Program-made: the position numbers and the translations under genes
Assembly (NCBI RefSeq): GCF_008017455.1
Contig: NZ_VRTY01000010.1
Span: 1-64,000, forward strand
Length of the DNA stretch: 64,000 nucleotides
Source of the DNA: Pontibacter qinzhouensis
GTDB lineage: Bacteria > Bacteroidota > Bacteroidia > Cytophagales > Hymenobacteraceae
Direction of reading: 5' to 3'
Shown: one piece after another, positions 47,635 to 57,331 of the stretch
How positions within the stretch are numbered: the stretch's first letter is position 1
Layout: every line of letters begins with the position of its first letter
The notes under the pieces: generated by a model
Databases searched by the model: none
Seen by the model: only the letters and a program-made list of their open reading frames with translations
Told to the model about the DNA's origin: nothing

Positions 47635-48741
47635 ATGAAGAAACAAACAACCACCGATGCAATTCTTCTTTTAGAAGACGGAACCGTATTTAACGGCAAA
47701 AGCCTGGGACTTATAGGAACAACTGGAGGCGAGTTGTGCTTTAATACCGGAATGACCGGTTATCAGGAAATTTTCACTGACCCCTCTTATTATGGGCAAA
47801 TAGTTATCACCACGGTTTCGCATGTGGGTAATTATGGTGTTCAACCGCAGGAAGTGGAATCTGATAATATTCAAATCAAAGGTCTCGTCTGCAAAGATTT
47901 TTCTCACTTCTTTTCGCGCAATACCGCTGAAGGCTCCTTGCAAGAGTATTTTGAAAAGGCTGGTATAGTTGGTATTTGCGAAATTGATACACGGGCACTT
48001 GTGCGGTACATTCGTGACAAGGGGGCGATGAACGCCATTATTTCTTCCGACACCACCGATATAGAAGTTCTGAAAGAAAAGCTTTCGGCGGTGCCTAATA
48101 TGGAGGGTTTGGAGCTTTCGTCTCATGTAAGTACTACTGAGAATTATGAGATGAAGCCTGAGAATGCAAAATATAGAGTTGCGGTTCTGGACTTAGGTAT
48201 AAAAAAGAATATTATTAATAACTTAGTATCTCGGGGCTGTGAGATAAAGGTTTTCCCTTACAACACGCCTTTCGACGAAATGGAAAAGTGGAATCCGGAT
48301 GGTTATTTTATTTCAAACGGCCCCGGTGATCCTGCTGCTACCACAGAAGCTGTCTTGAGTGTAAAGCGTATGCTACAGGACGAGAAACCTTTATTCGGGA
48401 TTTGTTTAGGACACCAGGTACTGGCGCAGGCAAACGATATTCCGACTTACAAAATGCATAATGGGCACCGTGGTCTTAACCACCCGGTCAAAAACCTGAT
48501 TACAGGCCGTTGTGAAGTTACTTCTCAGAACCACGGGTTTGTGGTAGATGGCGAGGCGCTTAAAAACCACCCGCTGGTAGAAGTTACGCATATCAACCTG
48601 AATGATAATACCATCGAGGGTATCCGTATGAAAGGCAAACCTGCCTTTTCGGTGCAGTATCACCCTGAGTCATCTCCTGGTCCGCACGACTCAGAATATC
48701 TTTTCGATGACTTTGTTGAATTACTCAAACAAAATAAGTAA
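47635..48741 (+). CDS. carA: Carbamoyl-phosphate synthase small (glutaminase) subunit
   Basis: The subunit hydrolyses glutamine and passes ammonia to CarB for carbamoyl phosphate, used for arginine and pyrimidines. The N-terminal CPSase domain (GTVFNGKSLG, FNTGMTGYQEIFTDPSYYGQ) precedes the class I amidotransferase domain with the nucleophile Cys in FGICLGHQ and His-Glu in YHPESSPGP. It is 368 residues. carB is not in the window. eno follows 19 bp later. Confidence 0.97.
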   Translation: MKKQTTTDAILLLEDGTVFNGKSLGLIGTTGGELCFNTGMTGYQEIFTDPSYYGQIVITTVSHVGNYGVQPQEVESDNIQIKGLVCKDFSHFFSRNTAEGSLQEYFEKAGIVGICEIDTRALVRYIRDKGAMNAIISSDTTDIEVLKEKLSAVPNMEGLELSSHVSTTENYEMKPENAKYRVAVLDLGIKKNIINNLVSRGCEIKVFPYNTPFDEMEKWNPDGYFISNGPGDPAATTEAVLSVKRMLQDEKPLFGICLGHQVLAQANDIPTYKMHNGHRGLNHPVKNLITGRCEVTSQNHGFVVDGEALKNHPLVEVTHINLNDNTIEGIRMKGKPAFSVQYHPESSPGPHDSEYLFDDFVELLKQNK

Positions 48742-48757
48742 AACTAAAACAACGTAA

Positions 48758-50038
<1,281 letters not shown>

Positions 50039-50065
50039 GCGCTACTTCTTAAAAATAAATATGGG

Positions 50066-50102
50066 TAAGGCTGTGGGTTATATAACGCACAGCCTTATTT
50101 TT
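50066..50102 (+). terminator. Intrinsic terminator after eno
   Basis: TAAGGCTGTG (50066-50075) pairs with CACAGCCTTA (50088-50097), followed by TTTTT. The T-tract overlaps the -7 match at 50096-50103. Confidence 0.85.
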
Positions 50103-50103
50103 G
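50096..50103 (+). promoter_or_regulatory. Candidate -7 element for the DivIC-like gene
   Basis: TATTTTTG matches TAnnTTTG and lies 26 bp before the ATG, inside the T-tract of the eno terminator. Confidence 0.4.
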
Positions 50104-50129
50104 TATAAGTATCAACTGAAGAGCGAGCT

Positions 50130-50429
50130 ATGAAGAGGCACATCCCAAAATTTTTCCGGAATTTCTATTTTGTAACCACGGCACTGTTTCTGATTTGGAT
50201 GTTCTTTTTTGATTCAAACGATTTTATTACCCAGTACCGCATGAGCAAACAGCTGAGCGAGAAAGAGGAGGAGAAGCAGTATTACCTCGATAAAATAGAA
50301 GAGGTTGAAAAAGACCGGCGGGAGCTTATGAGCAATCCGGAGCTGCTCGAAAAATTTGCCCGCGAAAATTACCTGATGAAGCGCCCAGGTGAAGACGTGT
50401 TTATTATTGTGCCTAAGAAAAAGGAGTAG
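50130..50429 (+). CDS. DivIC/FtsB-like septum formation initiator
   Basis: This 99-residue bitopic membrane protein is a likely divisome component. It has a short cytoplasmic basic N-terminus, a transmembrane helix (about 10-27, NFYFVTTALFLIWMFFF) and a periplasmic coiled coil (LSEKEEEKQYYLDKIEEVEK). The C-terminal ENYLMKRPGEDVFIIV resembles the conserved FtsB/DivIC end. Synteny after eno matches the ftsB position in many bacteria. Confidence 0.88.
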   Translation: MKRHIPKFFRNFYFVTTALFLIWMFFFDSNDFITQYRMSKQLSEKEEEKQYYLDKIEEVEKDRRELMSNPELLEKFARENYLMKRPGEDVFIIVPKKKE

Positions 50430-50441
50430 CATCCTAAGCCA

Positions 50442-50499
50442 ACCCTGGACAGTTTTAACTCCAAATCCCTTTGGAAGGCCATTTTCATTTGAATAATTT
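50442..50499 (-). repeat. Dispersed 58-bp intergenic repeat, copy 5 (orientation B)
   Basis: It begins ACCCTGGAC, has the core ATCCCTTTGGAAGGCC, and ends ATTTTCATTTGAATAATTT on the plus strand. Confidence 0.78.
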
Positions 50500-50619
50500 G
50501 GTTGCTGATGATTGGTAGCTTATAGTTTGCAAGTAATATTGTTATCCTGAAGCGGGCAAAATGTTGATGGAGAGAACTAAACGTTTTCAACCTGGCAATC
50601 CTGATGCAGCCACCCATCT

Positions 50620-50677
50620 ACCCTTGGATACCCAGACGCTAAAATGTTTTGGAAGGCTGTTTTCATTAGAAGAATTT
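50620..50677 (-). repeat. Dispersed 58-bp intergenic repeat, copy 6 (orientation B)
   Basis: It begins ACCCTTGGAT, has the core ATGTTTTGGAAGGC, and ends TTTTCATTAGAAGAATTT on the plus strand. Confidence 0.75.
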
Positions 50678-50829
50678 AAAGTTCGCAAGTTCTATTACCT
50701 ATCAGCTGGTGTGGGGAAGTCCCATATTTCTGGCAGTAATCCTACCCAATACCACTTCCCAAATTATTCGTAACTTTATGCCTTAGCACTGCTGCTTTTA
50801 TAGCGGCGGTTAACGATATATTCAAAACT

Positions 50830-52692
50830 ATGGCAAAAGTAGCAATAAACCTTTCTACAGGAGCGCTTCAGCAGGAAGAGGTAATTGTAGGAATAGATTT
50901 AGGTACCACCAACAGCCTGGTAGCCTACATACATCCCGAAGATAAAAAAGCAATCGCCATTAACGACCAGGGCCGTGGTACCATCGTGCCATCGGTAGTG
51001 CACTTCCCGAAAAGCGGAGAGGTGTTAGTGGGCAACGAGGCAAAAGATTATCTTATAACAGATCCGGCCAACACTATTTATTCCGTAAAGCGTTTGCTCG
51101 GAAAATCGTACAAAGACCTTGGGGAGCACAAAAACTACTTCGGCTACAAAATTATCGACGACGATAGCGAGGGCCTGGTAAAGATCAGGGTAGGAGACAG
51201 GTTCTATTCACCGATAGAGCTTTCGGCTGAAATACTGAAAGAGCTGCGCGAGCGGGCGGAGCATTCGCTTAAAACCCCTGTAAACCGTGCCGTAATTACG
51301 GTGCCTGCTTATTTTAACGACTCGCAGCGCCAGGCAACCCGCGATGCCGGCAAGCTGGCAGGCCTGGAGGTACTGCGCATCGTAAATGAGCCCACAGCGG
51401 CGGCACTGGCCTACGGCATCGGCATAGACCCAACCGAAGAAAAGACAATAGCAGTGTACGACCTTGGAGGCGGCACCTTCGATATCTCCATTCTTAGCAT
51501 TCATCAGGGCATTTTTGAAGTGCTCTCCACCCACGGCGACACCTACCTGGGCGGCGACGACATGGATCGCGCCATTATAAACCACTGGATTCAGGAAAAC
51601 CAGTTGCTGGCCGATACCGTGAATGAAGACAAGAACCTCTCGCAGGAGCTGCGCCTGAAAGCCGAAGAAGCCAAAAAAGCCCTAAGCTCGCAGGAGGTAT
51701 ACATTGGTACCATTGCAGGCAAGATCAATTGCCATCTGGAGCGCCACACCTTCGAGACGATGATTGCTCCCATTATAGCGCGTACCATCGAGAGTTGCCG
51801 CCAGGCTATGGCCGATGCAAAGCTAACGCTGGAGCAGATAAACGCCGTGATTATGGTTGGAGGCTCTACGCGTGTGCCGCTGGTGTACGAGTCGGTTTCT
51901 GAGTTTTTCGGTAAGGCTGCCAACAACTCCCTAAACCCCGATGAAGTTGTAGCACTTGGAGCAGCCATACAAGCCGATATTCTGGCTGGTAACCGCAAAG
52001 ATGTTCTGCTGCTCGACGTTACACCTTTAACCCTCGGCATCGAGACTATGGGTGGCCTCATGGATTCCATCATTCCGCGTAATTCTAAAATACCCACCAA
52101 AGCAGGCCGCCAATACACTACTTCTATAGATGGGCAGGTGAACATGAAAATTTCGGTGTACCAGGGCGAACGCGACCTGGTAAAGGAAAACCGTAAACTG
52201 GCCGAGTTCGACCTGAAAGGTATACCCGCCATGCCCGCTGGTTTCCCTAAGGTAGATGTAAACTTTATTCTGAATGCAGATGGTATTCTGAAAGTAGAAG
52301 CAGTAGAGCTACGGTCTGGTACACGGCAGGAAGTAGAGGTGAAACCGCAGTACGGCCTCACCGATGAGCAGGTAGAGCAGATGCTGATGGACTCCATTAC
52401 CCACGCCCGCGACGACGTATCGGCACGTATGGTAATAGAGGCACGCACAACAGCCGAGCAGATGCTGTACCAGGTGGAGCGGTTCCTGGAGAAAAATGGC
52501 GAGCACCTGACAGAAGAGGAAATCAGCCTGACCAGAACCAACGTGCAGAACTTAAGAGACGCGCTCCCTACAAACGACAAAGACACCATTTTACGCGCCG
52601 TAGATGTGCTGGAAGAGCAGACAAGCCCGTTTGCAGAACGCGTAATGCAAATCTCCATTAAAAAAGCAATGGCAGGTAAAAAAATTGAATAG
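50830..52692 (+). CDS. hscA: Hsp70-family chaperone, HscA type
   Basis: This is a 620-residue Hsp70, probably the iron-sulfur assembly chaperone HscA rather than DnaK. The N-terminal extension before VGIDLGTTNSLVA and the overall length match HscA, and there is no long DnaK-type C-terminal tail. ATPase motifs include VYDLGGGTFDIS, VNEPTAAALAYG and VMVGGSTRVPLV. The substrate-binding half starts after the linker DVLLLDVTPLTLGIE. It stands alone here; hscB, iscU and iscS are not in the window, so the HscA role rests on sequence character. Confidence 0.85.
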   Translation: MAKVAINLSTGALQQEEVIVGIDLGTTNSLVAYIHPEDKKAIAINDQGRGTIVPSVVHFPKSGEVLVGNEAKDYLITDPANTIYSVKRLLGKSYKDLGEHKNYFGYKIIDDDSEGLVKIRVGDRFYSPIELSAEILKELRERAEHSLKTPVNRAVITVPAYFNDSQRQATRDAGKLAGLEVLRIVNEPTAAALAYGIGIDPTEEKTIAVYDLGGGTFDISILSIHQGIFEVLSTHGDTYLGGDDMDRAIINHWIQENQLLADTVNEDKNLSQELRLKAEEAKKALSSQEVYIGTIAGKINCHLERHTFETMIAPIIARTIESCRQAMADAKLTLEQINAVIMVGGSTRVPLVYESVSEFFGKAANNSLNPDEVVALGAAIQADILAGNRKDVLLLDVTPLTLGIETMGGLMDSIIPRNSKIPTKAGRQYTTSIDGQVNMKISVYQGERDLVKENRKLAEFDLKGIPAMPAGFPKVDVNFILNADGILKVEAVELRSGTRQEVEVKPQYGLTDEQVEQMLMDSITHARDDVSARMVIEARTTAEQMLYQVERFLEKNGEHLTEEEISLTRTNVQNLRDALPTNDKDTILRAVDVLEEQTSPFAERVMQISIKKAMAGKKIE

Positions 52693-52741
52693 CATTTACT
52701 GAAGTTGTAGTGCCGCCACACAGGCAGCAGAAAACGAAATG

Positions 52742-52800
52742 CAGTAAAAAGAGATCAGCCCTGCTCGGTACATCCAGGCAGGGCTGATCTCTTTTTACTG
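52742..52800. terminator. Bidirectional terminator after hscA
   Basis: The arms 52742-52764 and 52778-52800 form a perfect 23-bp inverted repeat with a GCAGGGCTGATC-type GC-rich top and A/T base. The nearest minus-strand gene ends at 53161. Confidence 0.9.
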
Positions 52801-52809
52801 TTCCTGACA

Positions 52810-52866
52810 AATTATGCGAATGAAAATGGCCTTCAGAAGGATTTTAGCCAGAAAATAGTCAAGGGT
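52810..52866 (+). repeat. Dispersed 58-bp intergenic repeat, copy 7 (orientation A)
   Basis: It begins AATTATGCGAATGAAAAT, has the core GGCCTTCAGAAGGATTTTAG, and ends GTCAAGGGT. It sits 9 bp after the hscA terminator, mirroring copy 1 after the ahcY terminator. Confidence 0.8.
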
Positions 52867-53088
52867 AGCTGCTGCTTTACTGGGCGTAGACCAAAACTTA
52901 ATGCTTCGCCAAATGAAAATTAGAAATTGGAGATTAGAAATTATGCTGGCGAGAGCGGCTTCGCTCGTGCCGATTATTCCTTGGCCTCTGGCCGCTTTAA
53001 AGCACTATTGCAGGTAGCGTAATTTCTAAAACTTAAATTGGAGTATCACTAGGCTCAGTGGGAGGAGGCACTCTGGTAATTCATTTCC

Positions 53089-53125
53089 AAATCTTCACAT
53101 CTTCAAATTTCCAAATTTCCAAATT
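53089..53125. repeat. Period-8 simple repeat tract
   Basis: The units AAATCTTC, ACATCTTC, AAATTTCC, AAATTTCC and a partial AAATT run in tandem, about 4.6 copies. Confidence 0.7.
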
Positions 53126-53160
53126 AATTAAAAAGCAGGGCAGCAATTTAAGCATTAAAC

Positions 53161-53499
53161 TCAAAACAGCGCCAGCACATACTGCAGGAGGTTCACGTTA
53201 AAGTACAGAAGCGTGATGGCTACAATAACGCCTACCAGCACACCTGAATACGGAGCATCCTGCTCGCGCACCTGTTTCAGGCCCCAGTACACATAGGCAA
53301 CCAGCGCCATAGCACCGTATACCAACAATAAAATTTGCACCCCCACCAGTACCTGCAGCGAGGCAATGCGCCAGAAATAATTAATGCCCAGCCAGGCGAC
53401 GTTCAGGAGCCATACCAGCACGAGCATAAAAATGCTGCGATTTGTTGAATTTAGCCCGAGCCCGCGCAGGAGTTTAGCTGTTGTTGTGCCTGTTGCCAT
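53161..53499 (-). CDS. Small multi-pass membrane protein of unknown function
   Basis: This 112-residue protein has three predicted transmembrane helices: about 22-43 (SIFMLVLVWLLNVAWLGINY), 48-71 (VLVGVQILLLVYGAMALVAY) and 86-110 (VLVGVIVAITLLYFNVNLLQ). I do not recognise the family. It starts 9 bp downstream of the Ldh_2-family gene on the same strand, so the two are probably co-transcribed. Confidence 0.65.
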   Translation of the reverse strand: MATGTTTAKLLRGLGLNSTNRSIFMLVLVWLLNVAWLGINYFWRIASLQVLVGVQILLLVYGAMALVAYVYWGLKQVREQDAPYSGVLVGVIVAITLLYFNVNLLQYVLALF

Positions 53500-53508
53500 C
53501 CGTGTAGC

Positions 53509-54576
53509 TTAAAATTGCACACTGAACCTTTTCCCCAGTTCTTCCAGGTCGCGCTGCACAGGGGCCAGTAATGGTATACCTTTTTTCAGGCGAGTAGCTG
53601 TAATTTCGCGTTCCGGGTCGCCTGGTATCAAAACTGCTTTCTGGCCCTTTTTCACTTTGGCGTTCCGGAAAGTGGCGATCCAGTTATCCATGTGCTGCTT
53701 AAATTCGTCGGCAGGCCGGAAAGCATCTACCCGCATAGCACCCATAAAATGGCCTATTCCTTCCCCAACCAGGTTTTCTGCCACTGGCAGGAAGCTTACA
53801 AATGGCGGCACCCATGGCCCATAATTCGCCCCCGATAAAACTGCCGAAAATATATCGACCACCGACGACAAGGCGTAACCCTTGTGGCTGCCATGTAGCC
53901 TGTCGCTGCCGAGCGGTAATAGGGCGCCACCTTCCTTTAAAGCGTGTGCGTCTCTGGTGCCTTCTCCTGTGCTCGTCTGAATCCAGCCGGTAGGCGCTTT
54001 CTTTTCTTTGCGTTGCAAAATCTCGAGTTTACCATTAGCGGCCGCTGCTGTGGCAAGGTCGGCAACAAACGGTGGTTGATGCCCTGTAGGTATGGCCACG
54101 GCAATAGGGTTCGTACCCAGCATGCGTTCCGTAGAAAAAGTAGGTGCCACCAGCGGCGAGGCATTTGTCATCGATATGCCAATCATATCGCGGGCAAGGG
54201 CCTGCATGGCGTGGTAGCCGGCAATGCCGTAGTGGTTCGAGTTCTTAACCGATACCCAGCCAGTACCTACACGTTCTGCTTTTGCAATGGCAATGTCCAT
54301 GGCACGCGGGGCCACTACCAGCCCAAGTCCTGCATCGCCATCTATGGTGGCAGTGCTTGGCGTTTCATGTACAATCCGGATGTTAGGCTTTACATTAATG
54401 CGGCCAGCCTCCCACAACCTTACATAGCCGCTGAGTCGTGCTACGCCATGTGAGTCAACGCCTCTCAGGTCAGCCTCTAATAGCACTTCGGTGGCTAGTT
54501 TTGCATCATCAGGCGGGCAGCCCATCTTTATAAATACTTCCTGAGTAAAATCGAATAATTGTCGGTATGAAAACAT
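53509..54576 (-). CDS. Ldh_2-family NAD(P)-dependent dehydrogenase (malate/L-lactate type)
   Basis: This 355-residue oxidoreductase belongs to the malate/L-lactate/ureidoglycolate dehydrogenase family, unrelated in fold to classical LDH/MDH. Signatures include the N-terminal ADLRGVDSHGVARLSGYV, GDAGLG, the catalytic-His segment VKNSNHYGIAGYHAM, LGTNPIAVAIPTG and SHKGYALSSVVDIFSAVLSG. The substrate within the family (malate, lactate, sulfolactate and others) cannot be told from sequence alone. It is divergent from the large secreted protein gene. Confidence 0.9.
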   Translation of the reverse strand: MFSYRQLFDFTQEVFIKMGCPPDDAKLATEVLLEADLRGVDSHGVARLSGYVRLWEAGRINVKPNIRIVHETPSTATIDGDAGLGLVVAPRAMDIAIAKAERVGTGWVSVKNSNHYGIAGYHAMQALARDMIGISMTNASPLVAPTFSTERMLGTNPIAVAIPTGHQPPFVADLATAAAANGKLEILQRKEKKAPTGWIQTSTGEGTRDAHALKEGGALLPLGSDRLHGSHKGYALSSVVDIFSAVLSGANYGPWVPPFVSFLPVAENLVGEGIGHFMGAMRVDAFRPADEFKQHMDNWIATFRNAKVKKGQKAVLIPGDPEREITATRLKKGIPLLAPVQRDLEELGKRFSVQF

Positions 54577-54884
54577 AGAGCGTAAATCGGTGTATTTCGG
54601 TTTGCAAATTAAGAATTATTCCCACCCATTCTGCAGGTGCAGCAAGATCTTCGGGTTAGTCGATGGAAATTGCCTGTTCCTCTAATAATATCTGCTTTCT
54701 ACTATGCTTTTAAAGAAGGCGTCGAATCTGGAACAGATTTTGTCTTTGGCTACATACTTTAAGTTCAAAAACTAAATGGCCGGTACGGGAGGAATTATTT
54801 AAATGAAAATGCCCTCCAAAAGCTATTAGCCCATTTTACGGTCAAGGCTTGAGTATGGCAGATTTACCTTCAAACTCCACTACC
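54577..54884. other. Intergenic region between divergent genes
   Basis: This 308-bp region contains dispersed repeat copy 8 (54793-54850), 34 bp before the start of the secreted protein gene. No consensus promoter was found for either gene. Confidence 0.55.
54793..54850 (+). repeat. Dispersed 58-bp intergenic repeat, copy 8 (orientation A)
   Basis: It begins AATTATTTAAATGAAAAT, has the core GCCCTCCAAAAGCTATTAG, and ends GGTCAAGGCTT. It lies within a divergent promoter region. Confidence 0.72.
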
Positions 54885-57260
54885 ATGAAACAAATACTAC
54901 TCCTGACCTGGCTATTTCTGGTTGCACTGCTGGTGCAGGCACAGACCAAACTGGCCTTCGATGAAACATTGCCGGAAGCCTACCTCATTAAGAAAGGAAC
55001 CACCGGCATTCCAAGCCAGCAAAACATCAATAGCATTATCAGCCTTCTGCAAGGCAATGTAACCACCCAAACCGGCGGCAGGCCAAACCGCTCGCCAGAG
55101 TTTGTGGTGCGCTTCGTGCAGCAGGCACGCATTTCGCAACAGGGCGATAAGCTACAGCTAAAGGTGGTGCTCAATAAGTTTTCTGTAACGGGAGATATAC
55201 TTTACAAAGGGTTCGATCTGGAAGAAGTGCTGCATCCTGAAAAACTTAGCTATAACATAAAGCTGCTGCAGGGGCAACAGGTGCTGAAAACGTACAGCGA
55301 AAGTGCGAGCCTGAACAAAAAGGAAGTTGTGCTGCTCGATGTAATGGTTCCGGATACCATAGCAGATGGCAACTACAAACTGGTGGTAGAAGGAAAGGAA
55401 TTGCACTACACTGGCTCCAACCTGATGCGTGTGCAGGAGCGGCTAAACCTGATTAACGAGTATTATACCGCAGACGTGACCATCAGTGCTGCTATTCAAA
55501 ACCTGGGTCGTATTCAGCCAAACGATGTGGACCGCATTATGCACCACGACCGCAACCTGAAGGAGGTAGAGCAGACATTTGCGAAGCTGAAGGCAGCTCC
55601 GTTTTACAAAGACCTCATCCTGAAAAAGAACGATCCGCAACGCCTGGGCTCCCGCCTGAACCAGCTGGAGCGACAGATGCAGGACTTCAGGAAAGCCGTC
55701 GCCTTTGCCATCGCTACCCTGGATGAGCAATTCTATAACCGTGGCGTAAGCTTCCTGAGCACCGGCAACAGAAGAGCCGCGCAGGAGTATTTTCTGAAGT
55801 CGGTAGAGGTAAACCCCAAATTCGCACCTTCGCACCTGGAGCTGGCACGCATCGATTTCCTGAATGGATACTTGCCAGAAGCTACCGTCAGAACCAAGGA
55901 CCTGCTCACGCAGATGCGCATCGATCCTCAGACACAGCAACTGGCGCTAGGCCTGGCCCACGACATCTACAGCACCTACATAAACGAAGGCAACCACCTC
56001 ACCAGCCGTGGCGATTACCGGAATGCCATGGCTGCTTATGCTAATGCCCGGGCCATGTGCAGCACCATAGGAGGCCTGCGCTGCAATTTGCCTGCCCTTA
56101 ACGATGGCGAAGGACGCGCCGTGTATGGTGCTTACAGAAATATAGTAGACGAAGGCAGGCGCTTATTGGCCGGTAACAACCTGGTTGCAGCAGAACGTGT
56201 GGCAGGGGAAGCTATGGCTTTTCAGCGACAGTACGACTTTGTGCTGCACGATGCACAGGAGGCACTGGAGTTGCAAAGTCAGGTAAAGTATCAGTACTAC
56301 GTGCTCTACATCGATAAAGGCAAAACCTACCTGAAAGAGCGCAACTTTGGTAATGCCCTGAGCCAGTTCGAAGAGGCACTGGCAATGGAGCAGCGCTTTA
56401 GCTTTCAGCGGGTGCAGGAGTTGGGGCAGCTGGCACAGCAGGCGGCCAAACCGGTGCTATTGGCAAACCTGAACCAAGGCTATGAGCAGGCTGTGAACAA
56501 CAGGCTGGGAGATGCCCGCGCTGTAGCCTCAGCTGCCGTTGCCATGCAGGCACGCTACGCCCTGGAGCACGATGCAGAAGTACAGAATAAGTACAAGCAG
56601 CTCCGCGACCGTATTTCTACACAAGAGTGCATAAACAGCCAGACAGCTTATGATGGGCACATACAGCGGGCAAAAGAACTGGTGCGCGATAGAAAATATC
56701 TGGCAGCCGACCAGGCTTATGTAGCAGCTCTTAAAGCTGCCGAAGGAAACCTGTCGTGTGGCATCGCTTCGTACTCAGCAAAAGATGGCCGCGAAGAAAT
56801 TGCGGCAGCCGTTCGGTATCAGCAGATGCAGGAAGATATTAACCGTTTTGTAGCCAGCAGCAGGTACACAGAAGCTATTCAGCGTTACAATGACGCCGAG
56901 AAATTTTACCTGGCAAACGAGATAAAGCGTTTCGGCTTAAACCATACCTCGTTGCTCAGCTTTGCCCGCAACAGCACCAAGCAACCGTTCACAGCTTCTG
57001 TTGCAAATTATTTCGCTGCTAAGGGAGAGGAGGCCGTAAGTATTCAGTTACTGACATCGCTCCTGGACAAAGGCTACGGCAAAGGCAAAACCAAAAAGCT
57101 GCAGCAGCAACTCGGCCTGCAGTTAGCTCAGAAAGACGTGCAACTAAGTGTGCAGGAAAACACCAAACTGGCTGCAGCTCAACATACTCAAAACCACAAA
57201 AAGCTGAACCACCTCAGCAAAGCCTACGAAAAGGAGCGGAAGCGGCTGGCGAAGGGTTGA
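54885..57260 (+). CDS. Large secreted protein with TPR-like helical repeats, function unknown
   Basis: The start at 54885 gives 791 residues with a clean signal peptide (MKQILLLTWLFLVALLVQA, cleavage before Q). A TTG 12 codons earlier would bury it. Residues about 25-190 look like a beta-rich domain (VVRFVQQARISQQGDKLQLK). From about 220 on the protein is helical with repeated TPR-like pairs, for example YNRGVSFLSTGNRRAAQEYF, FAPSHLELARIDFLNGYLP and YIDKGKTYLKERNFGNALSQ. The C-terminus is very basic (KLNHLSKAYEKERKRLAKG). I cannot name a family. It is probably periplasmic or at the outer membrane, acting as a binding scaffold. Confidence 0.8.
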   Translation: MKQILLLTWLFLVALLVQAQTKLAFDETLPEAYLIKKGTTGIPSQQNINSIISLLQGNVTTQTGGRPNRSPEFVVRFVQQARISQQGDKLQLKVVLNKFSVTGDILYKGFDLEEVLHPEKLSYNIKLLQGQQVLKTYSESASLNKKEVVLLDVMVPDTIADGNYKLVVEGKELHYTGSNLMRVQERLNLINEYYTADVTISAAIQNLGRIQPNDVDRIMHHDRNLKEVEQTFAKLKAAPFYKDLILKKNDPQRLGSRLNQLERQMQDFRKAVAFAIATLDEQFYNRGVSFLSTGNRRAAQEYFLKSVEVNPKFAPSHLELARIDFLNGYLPEATVRTKDLLTQMRIDPQTQQLALGLAHDIYSTYINEGNHLTSRGDYRNAMAAYANARAMCSTIGGLRCNLPALNDGEGRAVYGAYRNIVDEGRRLLAGNNLVAAERVAGEAMAFQRQYDFVLHDAQEALELQSQVKYQYYVLYIDKGKTYLKERNFGNALSQFEEALAMEQRFSFQRVQELGQLAQQAAKPVLLANLNQGYEQAVNNRLGDARAVASAAVAMQARYALEHDAEVQNKYKQLRDRISTQECINSQTAYDGHIQRAKELVRDRKYLAADQAYVAALKAAEGNLSCGIASYSAKDGREEIAAAVRYQQMQEDINRFVASSRYTEAIQRYNDAEKFYLANEIKRFGLNHTSLLSFARNSTKQPFTASVANYFAAKGEEAVSIQLLTSLLDKGYGKGKTKKLQQQLGLQLAQKDVQLSVQENTKLAAAQHTQNHKKLNHLSKAYEKERKRLAKG

Positions 57261-57331
57261 ATTTTGAGTGAATGAATGAGTAAATGAGTGAATGTTTTTT
57301 ACGCACATTCAAAATTCACTCACTCAAAATT
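57260..57331. terminator. Inverted repeat made of simple repeats, possible bidirectional terminator
   Basis: The arms 57260-57277 and 57314-57331 pair over 17 of 18 positions (AATTTTGAGTGA...), with an inner GAATG/CATTC stem and a T6 run. It overlaps the 3' ends of two convergent genes. The left side is a GAGT/GAAT tract (57266-57294). Confidence 0.55.
57266..57294. repeat. GAGT/GAAT tetranucleotide tract downstream of the secreted protein gene
   Basis: Successive four-base units read GAGT, GAAT, GAAT, GAGT, AAAT, GAGT, GAAT. A related tract in the same orientation lies at 58260-58283 on the other side of the Ppx/GppA gene. Confidence 0.7.

Larger units (their letters stand above)
50430..50829. 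other. Intergenic region with two dispersed repeat copies
   Basis: About 400 bp between the DivIC-like gene and hscA. It holds two same-orientation repeat copies (50442-50499, 50620-50677) about 120 bp apart and a GGGAAGT/ACTTCCC inverted pair (50714-50720, 50754-50760). TAACTTTA near 50772 is one base off the -7 consensus and may be the hscA promoter. The 70-codon ORF here overlaps a repeat and is not credible. Confidence 0.6.
52801..53160. other. Intergenic region with a dispersed repeat and short tandem repeats
   Basis: The spacer holds repeat copy 7, a duplicated ATTAGAAATT (52919-52928 and 52933-52942), a small GAGCGGCTTCGCTC-like hairpin near 52954, and a period-8 tract at 53089-53125. 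No gene is seen. Confidence 0.6.

Noticed and set aside
50561-50773. 70-codon ORF before hscA
   Set aside because: It runs through dispersed repeat copy 6, and its product has no domain-like features.
51591-52721. 376-codon ORF antisense to hscA
   Set aside because: It is a mirror of a GC-rich, strongly coding Hsp70 gene; the translation is Ser/Arg-rich with no domain.
53089-53125. Period-8 tract as a CRISPR array
   Set aside because: Units are 8 bp and contiguous, with no spacers and no cas genes. The 58-bp repeats are also dispersed, not arrayed.
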